Source: Diadema setosum (taxonomy: Eukaryota; Echinodermata; Echinoidea; Diadematoida; Diadematidae). From it: a DNA stretch of 64,000 nt. Position 1 is the stretch's first letter, and the number at the start of each line of letters is the position of its first letter. Of this stretch, positions 29,859 through 42,784 are shown piece by piece. The position numbers were made by a program, and so were the translations under genes. A model generated the notes under the pieces. That model had not been told where the DNA came from, did no database searches, and saw only the letters and a list, made by a program, of their open reading frames with translations. Location: NCBI GenBank assembly GCA_033980235.1, contig CM067064.1, positions 1,972,501 through 2,036,500 on the forward strand, in the 5' to 3' direction.

Positions 29859-32800
29859 AATGGTGCAGCATATACTGATAATAATTATGTTGGGAAGTGA
29901 TCAGGGGACCGTATTTGCCCGAACTAGCTGACCACTGCTTCAGATCGGGGCCAAGAAAACACATTTGTATCTGATTACGGAAACCCTCTTGATTTACTGA
30001 GACAGTATCAACCCTTGTCTTCTTATTAAACATCTACTTAAATAATCGATAATGTAAAAACCATTCATCACAAACAGAAGAAAAAAATGCTAAAAACTCG
30101 CTTGTCAAGTGAGTTAACATGTATGATTTCTTTTCTTCTTTTCTTTATTCATCTTTTCTTTTTTCCCCTCTAAACTTTAGACCTGCATCTAAACCCTTCC
30201 CAATTCAATAATCATGACACCATTTCTTTAGGGAAGCTGAAACAAACAAGGAAAGATAATGAGATCAACAACAATCGAGATTCGGCGTCTATACTCTTGG
30301 AAATTGGTCATTGGATATCTACAACTTGGTTTCCTACGACCAATTTGTGGTTGAACAAGAGTTGATGATTTTTACACTTTGATAAACTCGATTGCAAAAA
30401 TATAACGATAAGTTTTAAATGTGGATTTAGTCACATTTTGAGATACGAAGGGTGAATCTTGTCCTGATTTGGAAAGTGAAAATTTACGGTCAGATTTAGT
30501 GTTACCCGTTTATGAGTTATGAACGTCTTGCTTGTATGGGCTTCTGTAAACACGCCGTTGTTTGTTTGTTTGTTTGTTTTTTAATCGGCTTGGTAAACGC
30601 ACACACATGGATTTATCTCAGTTTCTAAACATCCTATGCTAATCCTGTTGATATAACCTCGTCTCTTGGCCAGCAAGAAATTGCATATTGCACACAGCAC
30701 TAGACAATTTATAGCATCTTTCGTGTATGATTAAAAAAGAAGAAAGTAAAAATGGCAAACTATAAGCACACGATTGCATCTCTATGACTTGCATAACCAT
30801 ACACACTGGTAACCAAAGAATTTCTATAACTTAACTGATATTATAAGTATATACACCCATTTCATTATGATTACTATGTATATTGTATCAATCCATTTCA
30901 AAACCAAAACAATCGAAAAAAATACAGAGTCAGGTTTGTGGAAGAAACAACACCCAACATCATGATGTGATTATCAATAGGGTACACGTACACTCATTCA
31001 TCACTACATAGTCATCTTCAGTCTAAATTGTTTTATGCCACGTTCGTAAAACATTGAGAACGAAAAAAAAAAATCAAAACAACTATAAATCAATTATACA
31101 GCGGTCTTGAGCAAAGGTAAAGGAAAATTCCCATGTAAACCTGTGCTGAATCCAAAACACGCTCTCGGCAGCATAACAAGTGCTTTTAAATTTCCAGTCA
31201 CATTAATTGGTACCCGTTTCACTATCTTCGCGCAGCCACTTTTAAGGGCACAATCTATATCAAGGACGCTTCGACTATGATCAGTACAACTGTTCATCAA
31301 ACCTGTGCTAAAATAGAAACATGTGTCAAACATCATATTCGTGATACTCCGACAGAATTAAGGATAAAAAAATGCATCTAACTTGTGTATGAGATATCCG
31401 TTTCCGTTTACCGTAATGCAAATTCTTCACATGTGACCAGCCTACGTAGACGGATGATTGTGTTTGATACAAGCCGTGTTATTATGTGAAGTTTAATATA
31501 CCTGTACAAAAAACTTATCTTGACAGAATAAAACAAGATTATTTTGTACGACATTTTTCACTGTTAATAATCGTAGATTTCCTAACAAATATGAGTGATT
31601 CTTGTAGGCTACATATATGGAAATGTTATCATTGCACGTATTTGGATAGAGTTAACTAAATCATAAGCCTGTTTCGCATCTGGATTCACTAATACATAAA
31701 CTCCAATTCACAGATACCCTACACAGTGTTCACGTAGGTTCTCTCCTGAACCCATCAAGTAGGGCTACACACAAAGTGAATAAAAACCAGACATAAAACT
31801 GATGTTCCACCATCTCTCGTCAGAAAAAAAAAAATCCTTTGTTAGTTCTCACCAAGCATCACTTTTGAGGACAAAAACCTCCATGTAATGATTCCAGGCC
31901 TTTGAAAATCCAATCAAGAGTGATTAGCAAAGCTCCACGGATTTTCTGCTAAATTAGTCAGAAAGCTGTTAATTATGAATGTATGGGTGTGTGAATGAGT
32001 ATTTAGTGTGTGAATCTCATACGGTACTCTTCAACGTGTGTTTGTATGGGATCACGATTTCCATCCATTTGTTGTTTGTCATGGAATATCCTTTTGAAGA
32101 AAAGTCTTTTCAGGAATGAATAAATTAGATAATAACCTCTTGAAGTTATAATGATGTTACTTTATCATCAAAAAAGCAAGAGCTACATTGCTGCAGCGTC
32201 ACCATAACTTAAATCTTAGAATGAACGAAAAATTACTTTGTGATTGCGGTATCATCATTTCTCCAATCGTCAAAGTTTGACCATCTTATTTCCACTTCTC
32301 ATTCGCACCCCCATCCATTTCCCTGTCTGACGTCACAATGATTTGAGCAGACGATATCCCCGTGGGCGGGAAAGACTATCACGGCAAAAATCATTAGCAA
32401 CGCGCGGCAGACGAACGCATTTGTTGAGCGGCATAACACGCCACTTTATCTATACGCCATGCAGGTTTCTGACAACATTCTCGTAAGATCCTTTATCATA
32501 ATAAACATGGTCGAAAAGAAGCGCAATGATATCCACTGTCGCGGTCAAGCATGTTTCCACATTGTTGACATCTATGTCTAGTCATTTTTAATGATTCTTC
32601 TCAATTTGTCAGTGGGTGAACAAACATCGAAGTAGGCAAATGCATATTCACCTAAATGTCAAGACTGTGATGGGAATATTGACGTGATTAACTATACCGA
32701 ACTATAATTGACGAATCATTTTTGCTATAGATACAATTACGGAGTTAATGAAAAGTCCGTAAACCCGTACATTAAGACTGCAAAATATCTACCTAGAATC

Positions 32801-33185
32801 ATGTTTGGCCATTGGTTCTATACTGATGAGTTTGGTTGACGAACGTGACGAAAGTGTTGTTTCACTCCCAAATGAAAGTAATTTGCATTTGTACCTTCTG
32901 ATCTTCCTGCATTTCACTATTTCAAAGTGTGCCTTCCTTTCAGCTCATTGGGTGATAACGACCACAGCTGATCATGTGACATGTCATTATAAACCAATCA
33001 TGGCCATCACACTACCAGACAAGTTAGCATACATTTTGACACGACCGTTAGTTGTGATAGTGAGTATATTCATTTGTGACTGCATGTTGGCTTATGTTCG
33101 TGTATTTATATTATGTGTATGTGTGAATGTGTGTGTGTGAGTGCTTGTTTGCGTGTACATGAATGATATTGTCTGGCGTCTCCAA
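29859..33185. other. No gene recognised; probable FBXL16 downstream region
   Basis: AT-rich. Downstream of the FBXL16 stop codon, so it may include its 3'UTR, but the cleavage site could not be fixed. Contains TGACGTCA-like sequence near 32,330 and a GC-richer patch at 32,355-32,440 with no coding signal. Confidence 0.45.
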
Positions 33186-33334
33186 TCAGTGGATGAGCAC
33201 GCACGTCGGTAGGTTAGCGGAGAAATACTGGAGGAGTTTTGGGGAAGCTCCCGGGCAGTTGGTGACCTCGAGTTCCTCAAGCTGTTTCAACTGGGCCAAG
33301 CCAGATAGGCCGGATGCCGTCAGTAGAGGGCAGC
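33186..33334 (-). CDS. FBXL16: FBXL16-like last coding exon with stop
   Basis: Acceptor TTTTGTAG. Encodes the last LRR and the C-terminal cap: [20 protein letters not shown] then CVLIH and TGA at 33,188-33,186. The vertebrate equivalent ends in the same pattern. Confidence 0.94.
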
Positions 33335-35710
33335 CTACAAAAGGCACAATGACAAGTAGACGCAGAACTTTAAGAATACAACAAATAACATCATATTGGA
33401 GGCGAGCACATGACTCGTTTTATGCTGTTTGTCTGATCAAGGAAGTACTAGGCTCGCCTAGTTCCTACTTGGTCTGATGACGTAATTAGACTATCATATG
33501 CAACTTAAAATGATCCATGAGCAGAGCTAGGAAGATGAGAGATAGCATCAGTTAGAAGTTGTACATTTAAAGGGGCCCTGAAATCCAAATGCATGTTGAT
33601 CTGTGTTGATTTATAATACCTTCAACATCACTTTTGCGGTGAAACGAATATCTAGAAACATTTCATATATTTTTAATTATTTTTTCTTTTATTTTTCTTC
33701 AGATTACTTGGGAACGCCCACAAAAAATCCTTTCAAACCAATCAATATTCATATTCTTGAGATGACATCATCTGTCAATCATTGCTAAAGTGCTGAAATG
33801 TTTAACAAAAGACATTGGAATGCACCTTCCCCTCGACTCAGCATAACTTAAATGTTCCCTCGCCATGTCTTTTGTTAGTCACATTAATATGACAGAAACA
33901 TGCAAGTTATGCTGAGTCGAGGGGAAGGTGCATTCCAATGTCTTTTGTTAAACATTTCACTACTTTAGCAATGATTGACAGATGATGTCATCTCAAGAAT
34001 ATGAATATTGATTGGTTTGGAAGGATTTTTTGTGGGCGTTCCCAAGTAATCTGAAGAAAAATAGAAGAAAAATCATCAAAAATATATGAAATGTTTCTAG
34101 ATATTCGTTTCACCGCAAAAGTGATGTTCAGGGTATCATTAATCAACACAAATCAACGTGCATTTGGATTTCAGGGCCCCTTTAATGTAAATAAGCCCGT
34201 GAGTGCTCATAATTTCTTGCAAAAGTCAAAGCAACGTAAGACGTAAAGGACAAGTTCACCTTCATTTACATAAGGATTGAGAGAATGTAGCAATATTAGT
34301 AGAACACATCATTGAAAGTTTGAGGAAAATTGGACAATCCGTTCAAAAGTTATGAATTTTTGAAGTTTTTGTGCAGTCACCGCTGAATGAGAAGACTACT
34401 GCAGTGTATGATGTCACATGCGTACAACAATATAAGGAAAATATAAAGAGATTTCACAAAATGTCATCTTCTGAAAAAAGTACTCATTCCCTTGACTCGT
34501 TACTAACATATGCTACGGGTAATATTATTCCCATTGCCTTTAGAAAGAGGCAAGTCAAGTGCTCTTTTATTATGCGAAAAAAAGTGAAAATATGTTGAAT
34601 TTTCTTTACATTTTCTTTATACTGTTGTACTCATATGACATCACGAGCCTTAGTAGTCTCCTCATCCAGCGGTTCCAACGCAACAATTTTAAAACTTCAT
34701 AACTTTTGCATCGATTGTCCAATTTTCCTCAAATTTTCACTGATGTGTTCTACTAATATTGCTGCATTCTCTCAATCCTTATGTTAATGTAAGTGAATAC
34801 ACCGTCACTTGTTTGCATCCGTATATGATTATTATTCAGGGCACAAAGAGAGTATAGACATAAGTTGGTAGGCGAAACGGGATGCCAAAAATTGGTTGTA
34901 TCAGCACAATGCAGTTCTTCTAATTCCTTGGGATCTCTTCTTTACAATACCAGCTGGATGCACTAACACAACTAGAAAGCAGCTGCGGAATGACACATCA
35001 ATCAATAAAACAAACAAAACACGAATGAACAACATAAAGATCAAATTTCGAACAACTACATCATCTAACTAAGCTATCAACGACTAAAACAGAGAAAAAA
35101 GAAGTAGCCATACCAGTTTGTCAAAAAAAAAAAATAATCTAAAAGCGACTGAAGGAATCATACAGGGATGCAGCATTCTTGCAGTTTTAATATAATGAAG
35201 TAACCTAGACTACATCATTTACTTTACGTAGGAATCAATATGACAGTAACGACAATATTGAAAATGATGTTGAAAGAAAAAACTTCACTGAAATGTAATA
35301 AATATCTCCCCCAAGGAGTTGTACTAAAAAAGAAAGGAGAAGGATATAATGCCGACATGATATTTGGAATGATATTATACAGACAAGACTTGGGATGTGG
35401 ACGAAACATTAATTACTCGCCTTGGTATTCATGGAATTCGATCGATATTTGACGATATAATCAATGCTCTGGGCCAAATAATTTGGCTGTTCGGGGGCGA
35501 AAGGGGCGTGTCCTAAGAGCAGCCAAACAAGCCCCTCCCACCATTTTCTTTGCACGCTCACCTGCCACGGATAGCACCAAGAGACTCTTCATCCCGTACA
35601 GATGCTGTAGTCCGAAATCCTGAACTTGGCAACACCAGCGAAGGTAGAGCGCCCTCAGACAGCTCATGGTTGCCAGAAATCCAACACCGGTGTCCGTGAT
35701 GCGAACGCAT
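33186..35710 (-). CDS. FBXL16: F-box and leucine-rich repeat protein 16-like, last two coding exons
   Basis: Two minus-strand exons, 35710-35562 and 33334-33186, join in phase (SVAG-CPLL) to give 98 residues and a stop. The reading [66 protein letters not shown], then [13 protein letters not shown] matches the C-terminal LRRs of vertebrate FBXL16 almost block for block. FBXL proteins are substrate-recognition subunits of SCF ubiquitin ligases. Vertebrate FBXL16 is an atypical member that binds PP2A-B55 and regulates other F-box activity (family knowledge). The F-box and first LRRs are not in the part I could recognise; introns of 2.2 kb and more separate the exons. Confidence 0.93.
33562..34188. 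mobile_element. Foldback element 2, near-perfect long hairpin
   Basis: Left arm 33,562-33,850 and right arm 33,903-34,188 are reverse complements differing at only about 15 places by eye, with a loop of about 52 bases. Outer ends TTTAAAGGGGCCCTG / CAGGGCCCCTTTA. Inside the last FBXL16 intron. High arm identity means a recent copy. Confidence 0.95.
34241..34812. mobile_element. Foldback element 3
   Basis: Left arm contains AAGGATTGAGAGAATGTAGC and AACACATCATTGAAAGTTTG. The right arm carries the reverse complements (TCTCTCAATCCTTATG, TTTCACTGATGTGTTC). The centre is not paired. Same family as the elements at 36.8 and 50.4 kb, but more diverged at its outer ends. Confidence 0.9.
34813..35561. 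other. FBXL16 intron, nothing recognised
   Basis: AT-rich intronic DNA up to the penultimate exon's donor. No further element or exon seen. Confidence 0.5.
35562..35710 (-). CDS. FBXL16: FBXL16-like penultimate coding exon
   Basis: Acceptor ACGTTGTAG, donor GGCAG/GTGAGC. 49 codons with one split codon at each end. Encodes two LRR units with the cysteine-containing consensus (C..ITD.G...L). [13 protein letters not shown] is essentially identical to the vertebrate block. Confidence 0.94.
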
Positions 35711-36806
35711 CTACAACGTAAAAGAGAACAGAGCAAACAAAACAAACAAACAATTCGTTAATCGTGAAATAACAAATATTGTCCACGCATTGCATTACAA
35801 CGCATCTGAAATATTTCACCTTCATTCAATGACGGAAAGAGTAAGAAAAGAAAAATCAAATTTGAAACGGTGTGAAGATGATAATCTCTCCAGCATTTTC
35901 AAGCAACATCATTATTACAAGCAGCATCATTATTACAAGCAATAATGCTCAGTGGATGACACAAATATATCACACATTTTAAGGGGACAAACAATTGAAA
36001 ACACATGAAAGAATGACAACTGTGAGCAGTCTGTTTAGTCTTGTCAATGAATTGATTAGAACAGGAAAAATAGACATTTGTCTAAGATCTTATTTAGATA
36101 GTTTGTATACTTTATGTATCTGTGTATATATGTGTGTGTTTATCAATGTGTTTGTATGTGGTAGACATTTACGATACTTATGTAAGTCATATTTTAGTTG
36201 TGCTTACATGCGTTGATATATTTACGATACTATAAGTTGTCATTGTTACTTTATCCAAAGTTAGCGCATCCGAATTGTCACAACTTTACGGATCGAACCA
36301 TGTCGAATTCCGAGGACCTATATACACGTAGGTCTTACTAAACGCCCTCGCCATGGCTTGGTTTGTTGCTTGTTGAACAGCTTTGCTTCTCCGCGTGGTT
36401 AATGATAAACACGATCATGCTTTTGTCATTATAGTGCACAAAACATAACTTGCGTTTACTGAATTCAAGGAAAACAGAACTCGGATGGGTCTATCTCTCA
36501 ATCGGCTCTTTGGCACACGAGAATAACAGATGACCATCGTTTGCTTGACAATTACCATGGCAACGACATCACTTGCTTGATCAGTAAAAAAAAAAAACCC
36601 AGATCAATCAAGATTGCGTTTACATGGCAGCGCATCAATGCATATGGCGGCGATTCAATAAAAAGCATAATGACGCTTGGACAACGGCACCATTATTCTT
36701 TCGCATCTAAGAAATGCAAAAATGCTCATAAACTTGAACATGACACAGCAGGTTCCAAGACAGATATTGAAGCTACTAATTAGTGTAAAGAGAAAAGGAG
36801 ATATGG

Positions 36807-37374
36807 TTTAAAGGGAACACAAACCCAAATAGCAATGTGGATTGAGTAAAAGCAGTAACATTAGTAGAACACATCAGTGAAAGTTTGAGGAAAATCGGAC
36901 AATTGATGCAAAAGTTATGAATTTTTAAAGTTTTGGTGTTGGAACCGCTGGATGAGGAGACTACTAGAGGTTATGACGTATGAGAGGACCACAATATAAA
37001 GAAAATATAAAAGGAATTCCACAAAAATTCACTTTTCTAGCAAAATGAAAGAGTTCTTGACTAACCGCTTTCAGAAAGCAGGGGGAATAAGTGCTACCCC
37101 TAACATATGTCAGTATCAAGCTGACGGAATGTGTAATTTTCATGAAAAATGAATTTTTATTGAATTCCCTTTTTATTTTCTTTATATTGTAGTCCACTCA
37201 TACGTCATAACCTCTAGTAGTCTCCTTACCCAGCAGTTGCAACACCAAAACTTTAAAAATTCATAACTTTTGCATCGATTGCCCGATTTTCGTCAAACTT
37301 TCACTGATGTGTCCTACTAATATTACTGCTTTCACTCAATCCACATTGCTCTTTGGGTTTACTTTCCCTTTAAA
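36807..37374. mobile_element. Foldback element 4
   Basis: Ends TTTAAAGGGAACACAAACCC and TTTACTTTCCCTTTAAA. The inner arm block GAGACTACTAGAGGTTATGA pairs with TCATAACCTCTAGTAGTCTC. Closely related to elements 3 and 5. Confidence 0.93.
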
Positions 37375-38304
37375 TTTTAGTTGTCGCAGTAAGGGTGTGG
37401 CTGAAAACTTTCAGCCGAAAGACAATACAGGTCACAACGGAAGGTTGCGGGAGATAACAACCAAAGTCCCATAACAAAGTAACTATACTCATGATAAACA
37501 TGAAAGTTTACAAATTGTGCATGTGACATTGTGATTATGGAGTCTGTATGGTACTATGTACGTTATCATGTTTGCTTTATAGCTATATATAGCCTTATAA
37601 CAACGGATACATCAACGTCCGAAAACAGTCTAATTAGAGTCTGTAAGCAATGTATCGTTCTAGAATGTAAAAAAAGAAGGTTCTTATGAAAGAATATAAT
37701 GAGTGGTAGAAAAGAACCGGTAACGTGACTATGAACACGTCATGGTCCATAGATTTAACATCAACGTCCACTGGGTTTGTACAGGGCTGTCAATAAATCG
37801 CATGACTGTGACTTTGCATGCGTTAAGTTCCGAGTCTTATTGCTTGACACAACATTGTGCATATCAGTTTTCACTTTATTCACCCTTCCTATTCTCCAAA
37901 AGAAACACCATTGTATCGTTTTGTATTTTCAAAATGTTAAATAAAAAAAAAAATCACATTCTCACTTGTCCTTTGAGACACTGTAAGAACTGAAAAGTTA
38001 GATTTGTTGAAGAAGGAAGCATCTCCTTGTACATGGGTACTTTTTGGGTAAAGGGAAAATGAAGAAAAGCAGGTGAAGATAATCATCATGGTTGCATATT
38101 TTTATACCCATGCAGCAGGAATGATGCACACGGCACCATTATGTACATGTACATAATTTTTATAACCTTCATTGTTTAGGTAAAATTGCTCGAATTCATG
38201 AGTCCGATCTGCTTAGATGTCTTTCTGCAAAAGAACAAACCAAACCAGCTATTTTCCTTTCTAGCGTAAATTACACTTGAATTCAGCCACATATACGGAG
38301 GATA
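37375..38304. other. No gene recognised
   Basis: AT-rich spacer with no splice-compatible coding exon of recognised family. Confidence 0.5.
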
Positions 38305-38475
38305 CAGGGGCGGATCCAGGAATTCTGTAAAGGGGAGGGGGGGGGGGCGCAACTGATATTTCTGGTGCCATCACTTCCGGGTTTCATTTCATTTTTTCTT
38401 TTATTTCTTTTGTTTTTAACGAAAAATAAAGGGGGGGGGTTGCATCTGTTGCACCCCCCTCTGGATCCGCCACTG
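38305..38475. mobile_element. Short foldback MITE, CAGGGGCGGATCCAGG ends
   Basis: CAGGGGCGGATCCAGG at the left pairs with CTGGATCCGCCACTG at the right. The interior has G runs that face C runs. About 171 bases, non-coding. Confidence 0.8.
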
Positions 38476-38879
38476 GGATAGCATCATCGCGATTCTCGAG
38501 ATGGAACTCATCAACCAAAACAAAAACCGCTGGATGTCCAAACCCTTGAACATGGCCCACGCATTCTAGTGCACAAAATTGATAAGTAGGACAAACGTTA
38601 AAAGCATGCATCCATGCTGGGAGGCTGAAAGCGAGTAAACGTGAGTTTTTATTCCCCTTCTCGCGCTACAAATCCCTGCATGGCTGCATCCCTTAAATGT
38701 CACAAGTTCACGGTGTTCCACCGATCGAGGGCTTTCGACAAAAGTGCGCCGACGCATGTCCGCGTTGTGCAGCCCGAGATAGACTCTCATGCCCAGGGGT
38801 ATCGATCGTAATGCATGGTTGCTCGGATACAGCAATATCGACGAATTAAATGAATGAAGGAAGAATGGGGAATTGTGAG

Positions 38880-38925
38880 TGTGTTCAGTGTGTGTCAGTG
38901 TGTATGGGGGGGGGGGGGGGCCTCG
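38880..38925. repeat. GT/poly-G low-complexity tract
   Basis: GTGTGTCAG units followed by a run of about 16 G. Confidence 0.85.
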
Positions 38926-39840
38926 TGTTATTTTGAAAATGATTTTTAAGGCCAACTCCACAAGTGATTTTGAATTGAATGCTGCGTATCATATAGACTA
39001 TATATATAGTTGAAATGTGCTTGCTGCCGGCCATGAACAAACGAAACACACAAACGCACAACTACGGTGTCATAGACCTACACCTGATTATGTATGTAAA
39101 GTTAGCTGTTAGCTGTATAATTTTATACACAAGAGTGAGTACCGAGTTCATTGAGGTTTCAAACCACTCACAACGTGTCTAACATGTTGCACACTGCCAC
39201 ACGTGTAGTGAACTACCACCCCTCACTCACCTCCGGAAGGAATACATTAATTTGGAAGATGTGGATGACTAACAATCGAGCTGTGATTAATGTAAATACT
39301 TTACGGGTAATGGTCATGAACACGCATCTTCCACACTATCCACACTCGTTTCCGTCTCCGTAACGTAGATCTTCCTCCTGTGTGAAAACATCACGCGTTA
39401 CCTCATCATACCACAGTACTAATATAAACGGACGCACTTCACGACAGAGCGTACAATGTTGTACTCTGTACAAGCTCCGATCGACGCTCGCATTATTACC
39501 TCGACAAGTCAAGTTCACCTCACGCGAGCTGGTTTCATTGTACTACTTTGACTTAAAAAAAAAAGGGGGGGGGGGTGGTGGTCTCAGAATATCAAGTGGG
39601 TCAGGGATGTCAGTGAAGAGTTCGTTAACATTGGCTTCTTTATTGATATACTGTGTTAGAGACTGAAGACATCAATATGCCCTGGTTTTCCATATGAGTC
39701 TACATGAACGGTAGTGAACCTCAGGATATTGTATATGCAATGACGAATTTATTAGAGAGAAAGAGAGAACGAAAAACATATATCTGTCTATTTATTTATT
39801 CATTTATTTATTCATCTATCTACATTATCTATCAACATAA
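38926..39840. other. No gene recognised
   Basis: Contains a stretch richer in CpG (39,330-39,530) with open frames on both strands that resemble nothing known. Confidence 0.4.
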
Positions 39841-39920
39841 CAGAGAGAGAGAGAGAGGAAGGGGGGGGGGGAGAGTATTACTGTCGTTTTATGTAAGAGT
39901 GTGTATTATAATATACAGTA

Positions 39921-39987
<67 letters not shown>

Positions 39988-40003
39988 CTATATACATAAA
40001 CGT

Positions 40004-40090
<87 letters not shown>
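39840..40090. repeat. GA tract, poly-G and long TA microsatellite
   Basis: (GA)n then G run near 39,843-39,873, followed by two long (TA)n blocks (39,926-39,986 and about 40,016-40,088) separated by ATACATAAACGTATACAT. Strongly self-complementary. Confidence 0.95.
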
Positions 40091-40091
<1 letters not shown>

Positions 40092-40217
40092 GAGACAATG
40101 TAGATGACAAAAGATGTCGCATGAAGCCGGCTGTTACGAAGCTTTCGACCTTGGTCTTCCTCAACTTTATTATCTGCTAAGCAGACGTGTGGGTTACTTG
40201 GGTGTCTTGTGGCTGTC

Positions 40218-40218
<1 letters not shown>

Positions 40219-40256
<38 letters not shown>
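40219..40256. repeat. TG microsatellite
   Basis: Uninterrupted (TG)n of about 18 units. Confidence 0.95.
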
Positions 40257-40257
<1 letters not shown>

Positions 40258-42049
40258 TCTCGCTATTTGTTGATGGGAAGGGTTTTAACGATGTTGGAAT
40301 TATATCGTCAAAATACAATATCATCGAACAAATAAAATACTTCACACACAATAGAAAAAAGAATGGGCAGGTCCGCGAGTTTCATTCCGCATGACAGACA
40401 AAATACGAGTCTTCAAATATAAAACCCAAATCTGTTGCTCCGGTCCTACGCCATCAGTTAAACTGCTTGCCTCTTATAGCTGGTTTACATCCGTTTTCCT
40501 ATACGACTAATCGAAAGCAATTCGAAAGTAGGTGTCCCTTCGATGGTATAGGTGTCCCCAACATGACACAACCAAATATAAAATGCCCAGTTAGGACAAT
40601 TATTTACGGGGAACAGAGCGCCAAAAGGCCATTGAATACATTTCAGACGAAATGTGTTTACTTGGTTGTTTTACAGTGGTAGGAAGCTGTCCACTGCCTA
40701 AAGGTTAAAAGACCAGTGAGATTGGTTATGACGCTTTACTATGCAATTTAGACTAAGCTCTTTGCGGGTTCGCGTGCAAATGCAAATTCGAAAACACGGT
40801 CGCCATAGAAACGCACACGACGGTGCCTTTGAAATCAAGTTTGTCCCACCCAACAAACGTTGCATTTGCGACAACAATCGCAGCTGATATACTAATAAGC
40901 CTCGCCTCTTCGCGGTAGACGATTTTTTGCGCTCCGAAAGAGAACAAAAAACTCATCTACGCACGTCAGTAGCAGAGATTAAATCGCCGCCGTAAGCAAT
41001 AATCGCCTCCCCGAACTGATCCCGTATTTCAATCACTGTCGGGATGGAGATCGTGCGAGTTTAGTCAATAACACAAGGTTAGGTTCGTGGGTGTCTATTG
41101 TACCACGCAAATCGTTATTAGGATAGGACGTTTATGAGCGGTTCGTATTGACAATTAGCTCAGTGTACACTTAATTACTGCGAAACCATCGTGAAAGTGC
41201 AAAATTAAATGGTAAAAAAGAGAGGAAAGATACGCGAATCATTAACTATAGCGCGAAACTGTGAGATAGGTGGGAGAGTTCATCAATTTTGTGCTTGATT
41301 CTCTGGATGAGACAACAAATGAACATAACACAAACAAACAAACGAATAAGAACCCAAACCCAAACCCTTCTGCATTATATTTTGTGGGATTTACTTCCAT
41401 TTTTTTTGGAAACATGCGACAATTAGATTTAAAAAGCAAACATGCAATTCATAATCATAACACTTCCACAGAAAACGCTGACGGTGAGATATAAAAAATG
41501 AATGAAACACAAATAATTTTGAGTGATGGCGACACTGGTTTGAATGAAAACTATCATCTCACCCTATCATCAAAACCTTATCTTATATTTGTGTAATTAA
41601 AGAAAGAAATGCAATTATGGTGAACATTCTCATCATATAAAATGGCAAGCAATAGTACGTTTCATGTTTTGTTCGTATCTTCTTCATTCTTTTTCAATTT
41701 GGAGCCGGATGGCGTTACATAAGGTATACTGTGGTTTTCATCTTCTTGCCTCCTATATTATGTTTCAGTTGATTATAAAATCAATCAGTTTGCCGGTCCT
41801 TGGACTAGAATTGTGATGTATCGACCCTTCAAATCGTAAATATTATCTTTAAAGATTCAATCAGAGAAGCTTTCTAGGAAGTCTTCTTCGAATCATGTCG
41901 TCATGACAACATAAGTGCTGCTGATGATAATGATGATAACAAGTAGGGATTGTAACAGGTGAAGCGGCATAGAAATCGACTGAAATTCCAAATCATACAC
42001 GTGACTGTAACCTGTAGTATGAGAGGACGAAAGAATGAGACACTAGTCA

Positions 42050-42500
42050 TTGATACCCGGCAGACATCATACTGGGGGTTACCTAGTCCACTGCCTGGAC
42101 TGCCTTCGTGTATGTACGGTGTGTACTAGCATGGTCGCACACGGAAGTACCGTCGTTGAGGGCGTGTAGTATAAGGAGAGACCCCCCGGGGGGCAGCAAT
42201 TTGTGGACTCGCGCGATGCGTGGACTGTCGCGATCGAGAAGACTTCGCGCTACCGCCAATGAGGGCGTATGAGAGAGTGAGAAAAAAGAAAAGAGTCCCG
42301 TATCGGGACTAGGGGTTACCGGGAGAAATCTGAACAAGGCCACAATAATTTCACAGAATGACGGGAGGGGTTGGAATTATCGCGGGGAATGCACCCGGTG
42401 ATGCCTTCCGTTTGGATTCTCCGCCTGCAGAGCGCCGCTTCGCTGCGGGTTTGGCCGGAATACCGGCCAACGGTAATTGACTGAAAATGCGACCTCATAC
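42050..42500. other. CpG- and GC-rich patch without recognised exon
   Basis: Clearly richer in CG dinucleotides than its surroundings, with a CCCCCCGGGGGG-type palindrome (42,182) and GGCCGGAATACCGGCC (42,451). Open frames on the minus strand have no recognisable protein. It could be a promoter or first exon of an unseen gene, including an alternative FBXL16 start. Confidence 0.35.
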
Positions 42501-42713
42501 TCTAATAGTATGCAGCATGCAAGGGCGCCATGCCATAGCAAAATGTCAGAGAGGAGAATGGCCCTGCAAAGTGGGTTAATACAATCGATCGTTGGGGGAG
42601 GGGGGGGGGGATGGGGATGCTAAGGGAAAGAATAGTGGTCGTATGTTTCCTGAGATGGATGTGTCTTCTTTGGACACGCTGCTACATGTATATGGGTGAG
42701 GGTCGGGAAAGGA

Positions 42714-42784
42714 GGGAAGGGGGAGGAGAGCAGAGGGGAGGGGAGGGGAGGGGAGGGGAGGGGAGGGGAGGGAAGGGGAGGGGG
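42714..42784. repeat. GGGGA minisatellite
   Basis: (GGGGA)n, about ten tandem units, with preceding poly-G at 42,594-42,610. Confidence 0.95.

Noticed and set aside
38566..38961. 131-codon minus-strand frame, first thought to be an upstream FBXL16 exon
   Set aside because: No LRR or F-box pattern, and it crosses a poly-G tract and a TG repeat.
39704..40351. Long open frames on both strands with Tyr-Ile repeats
   Set aside because: They are products of the TA microsatellite, which is open in all frames.
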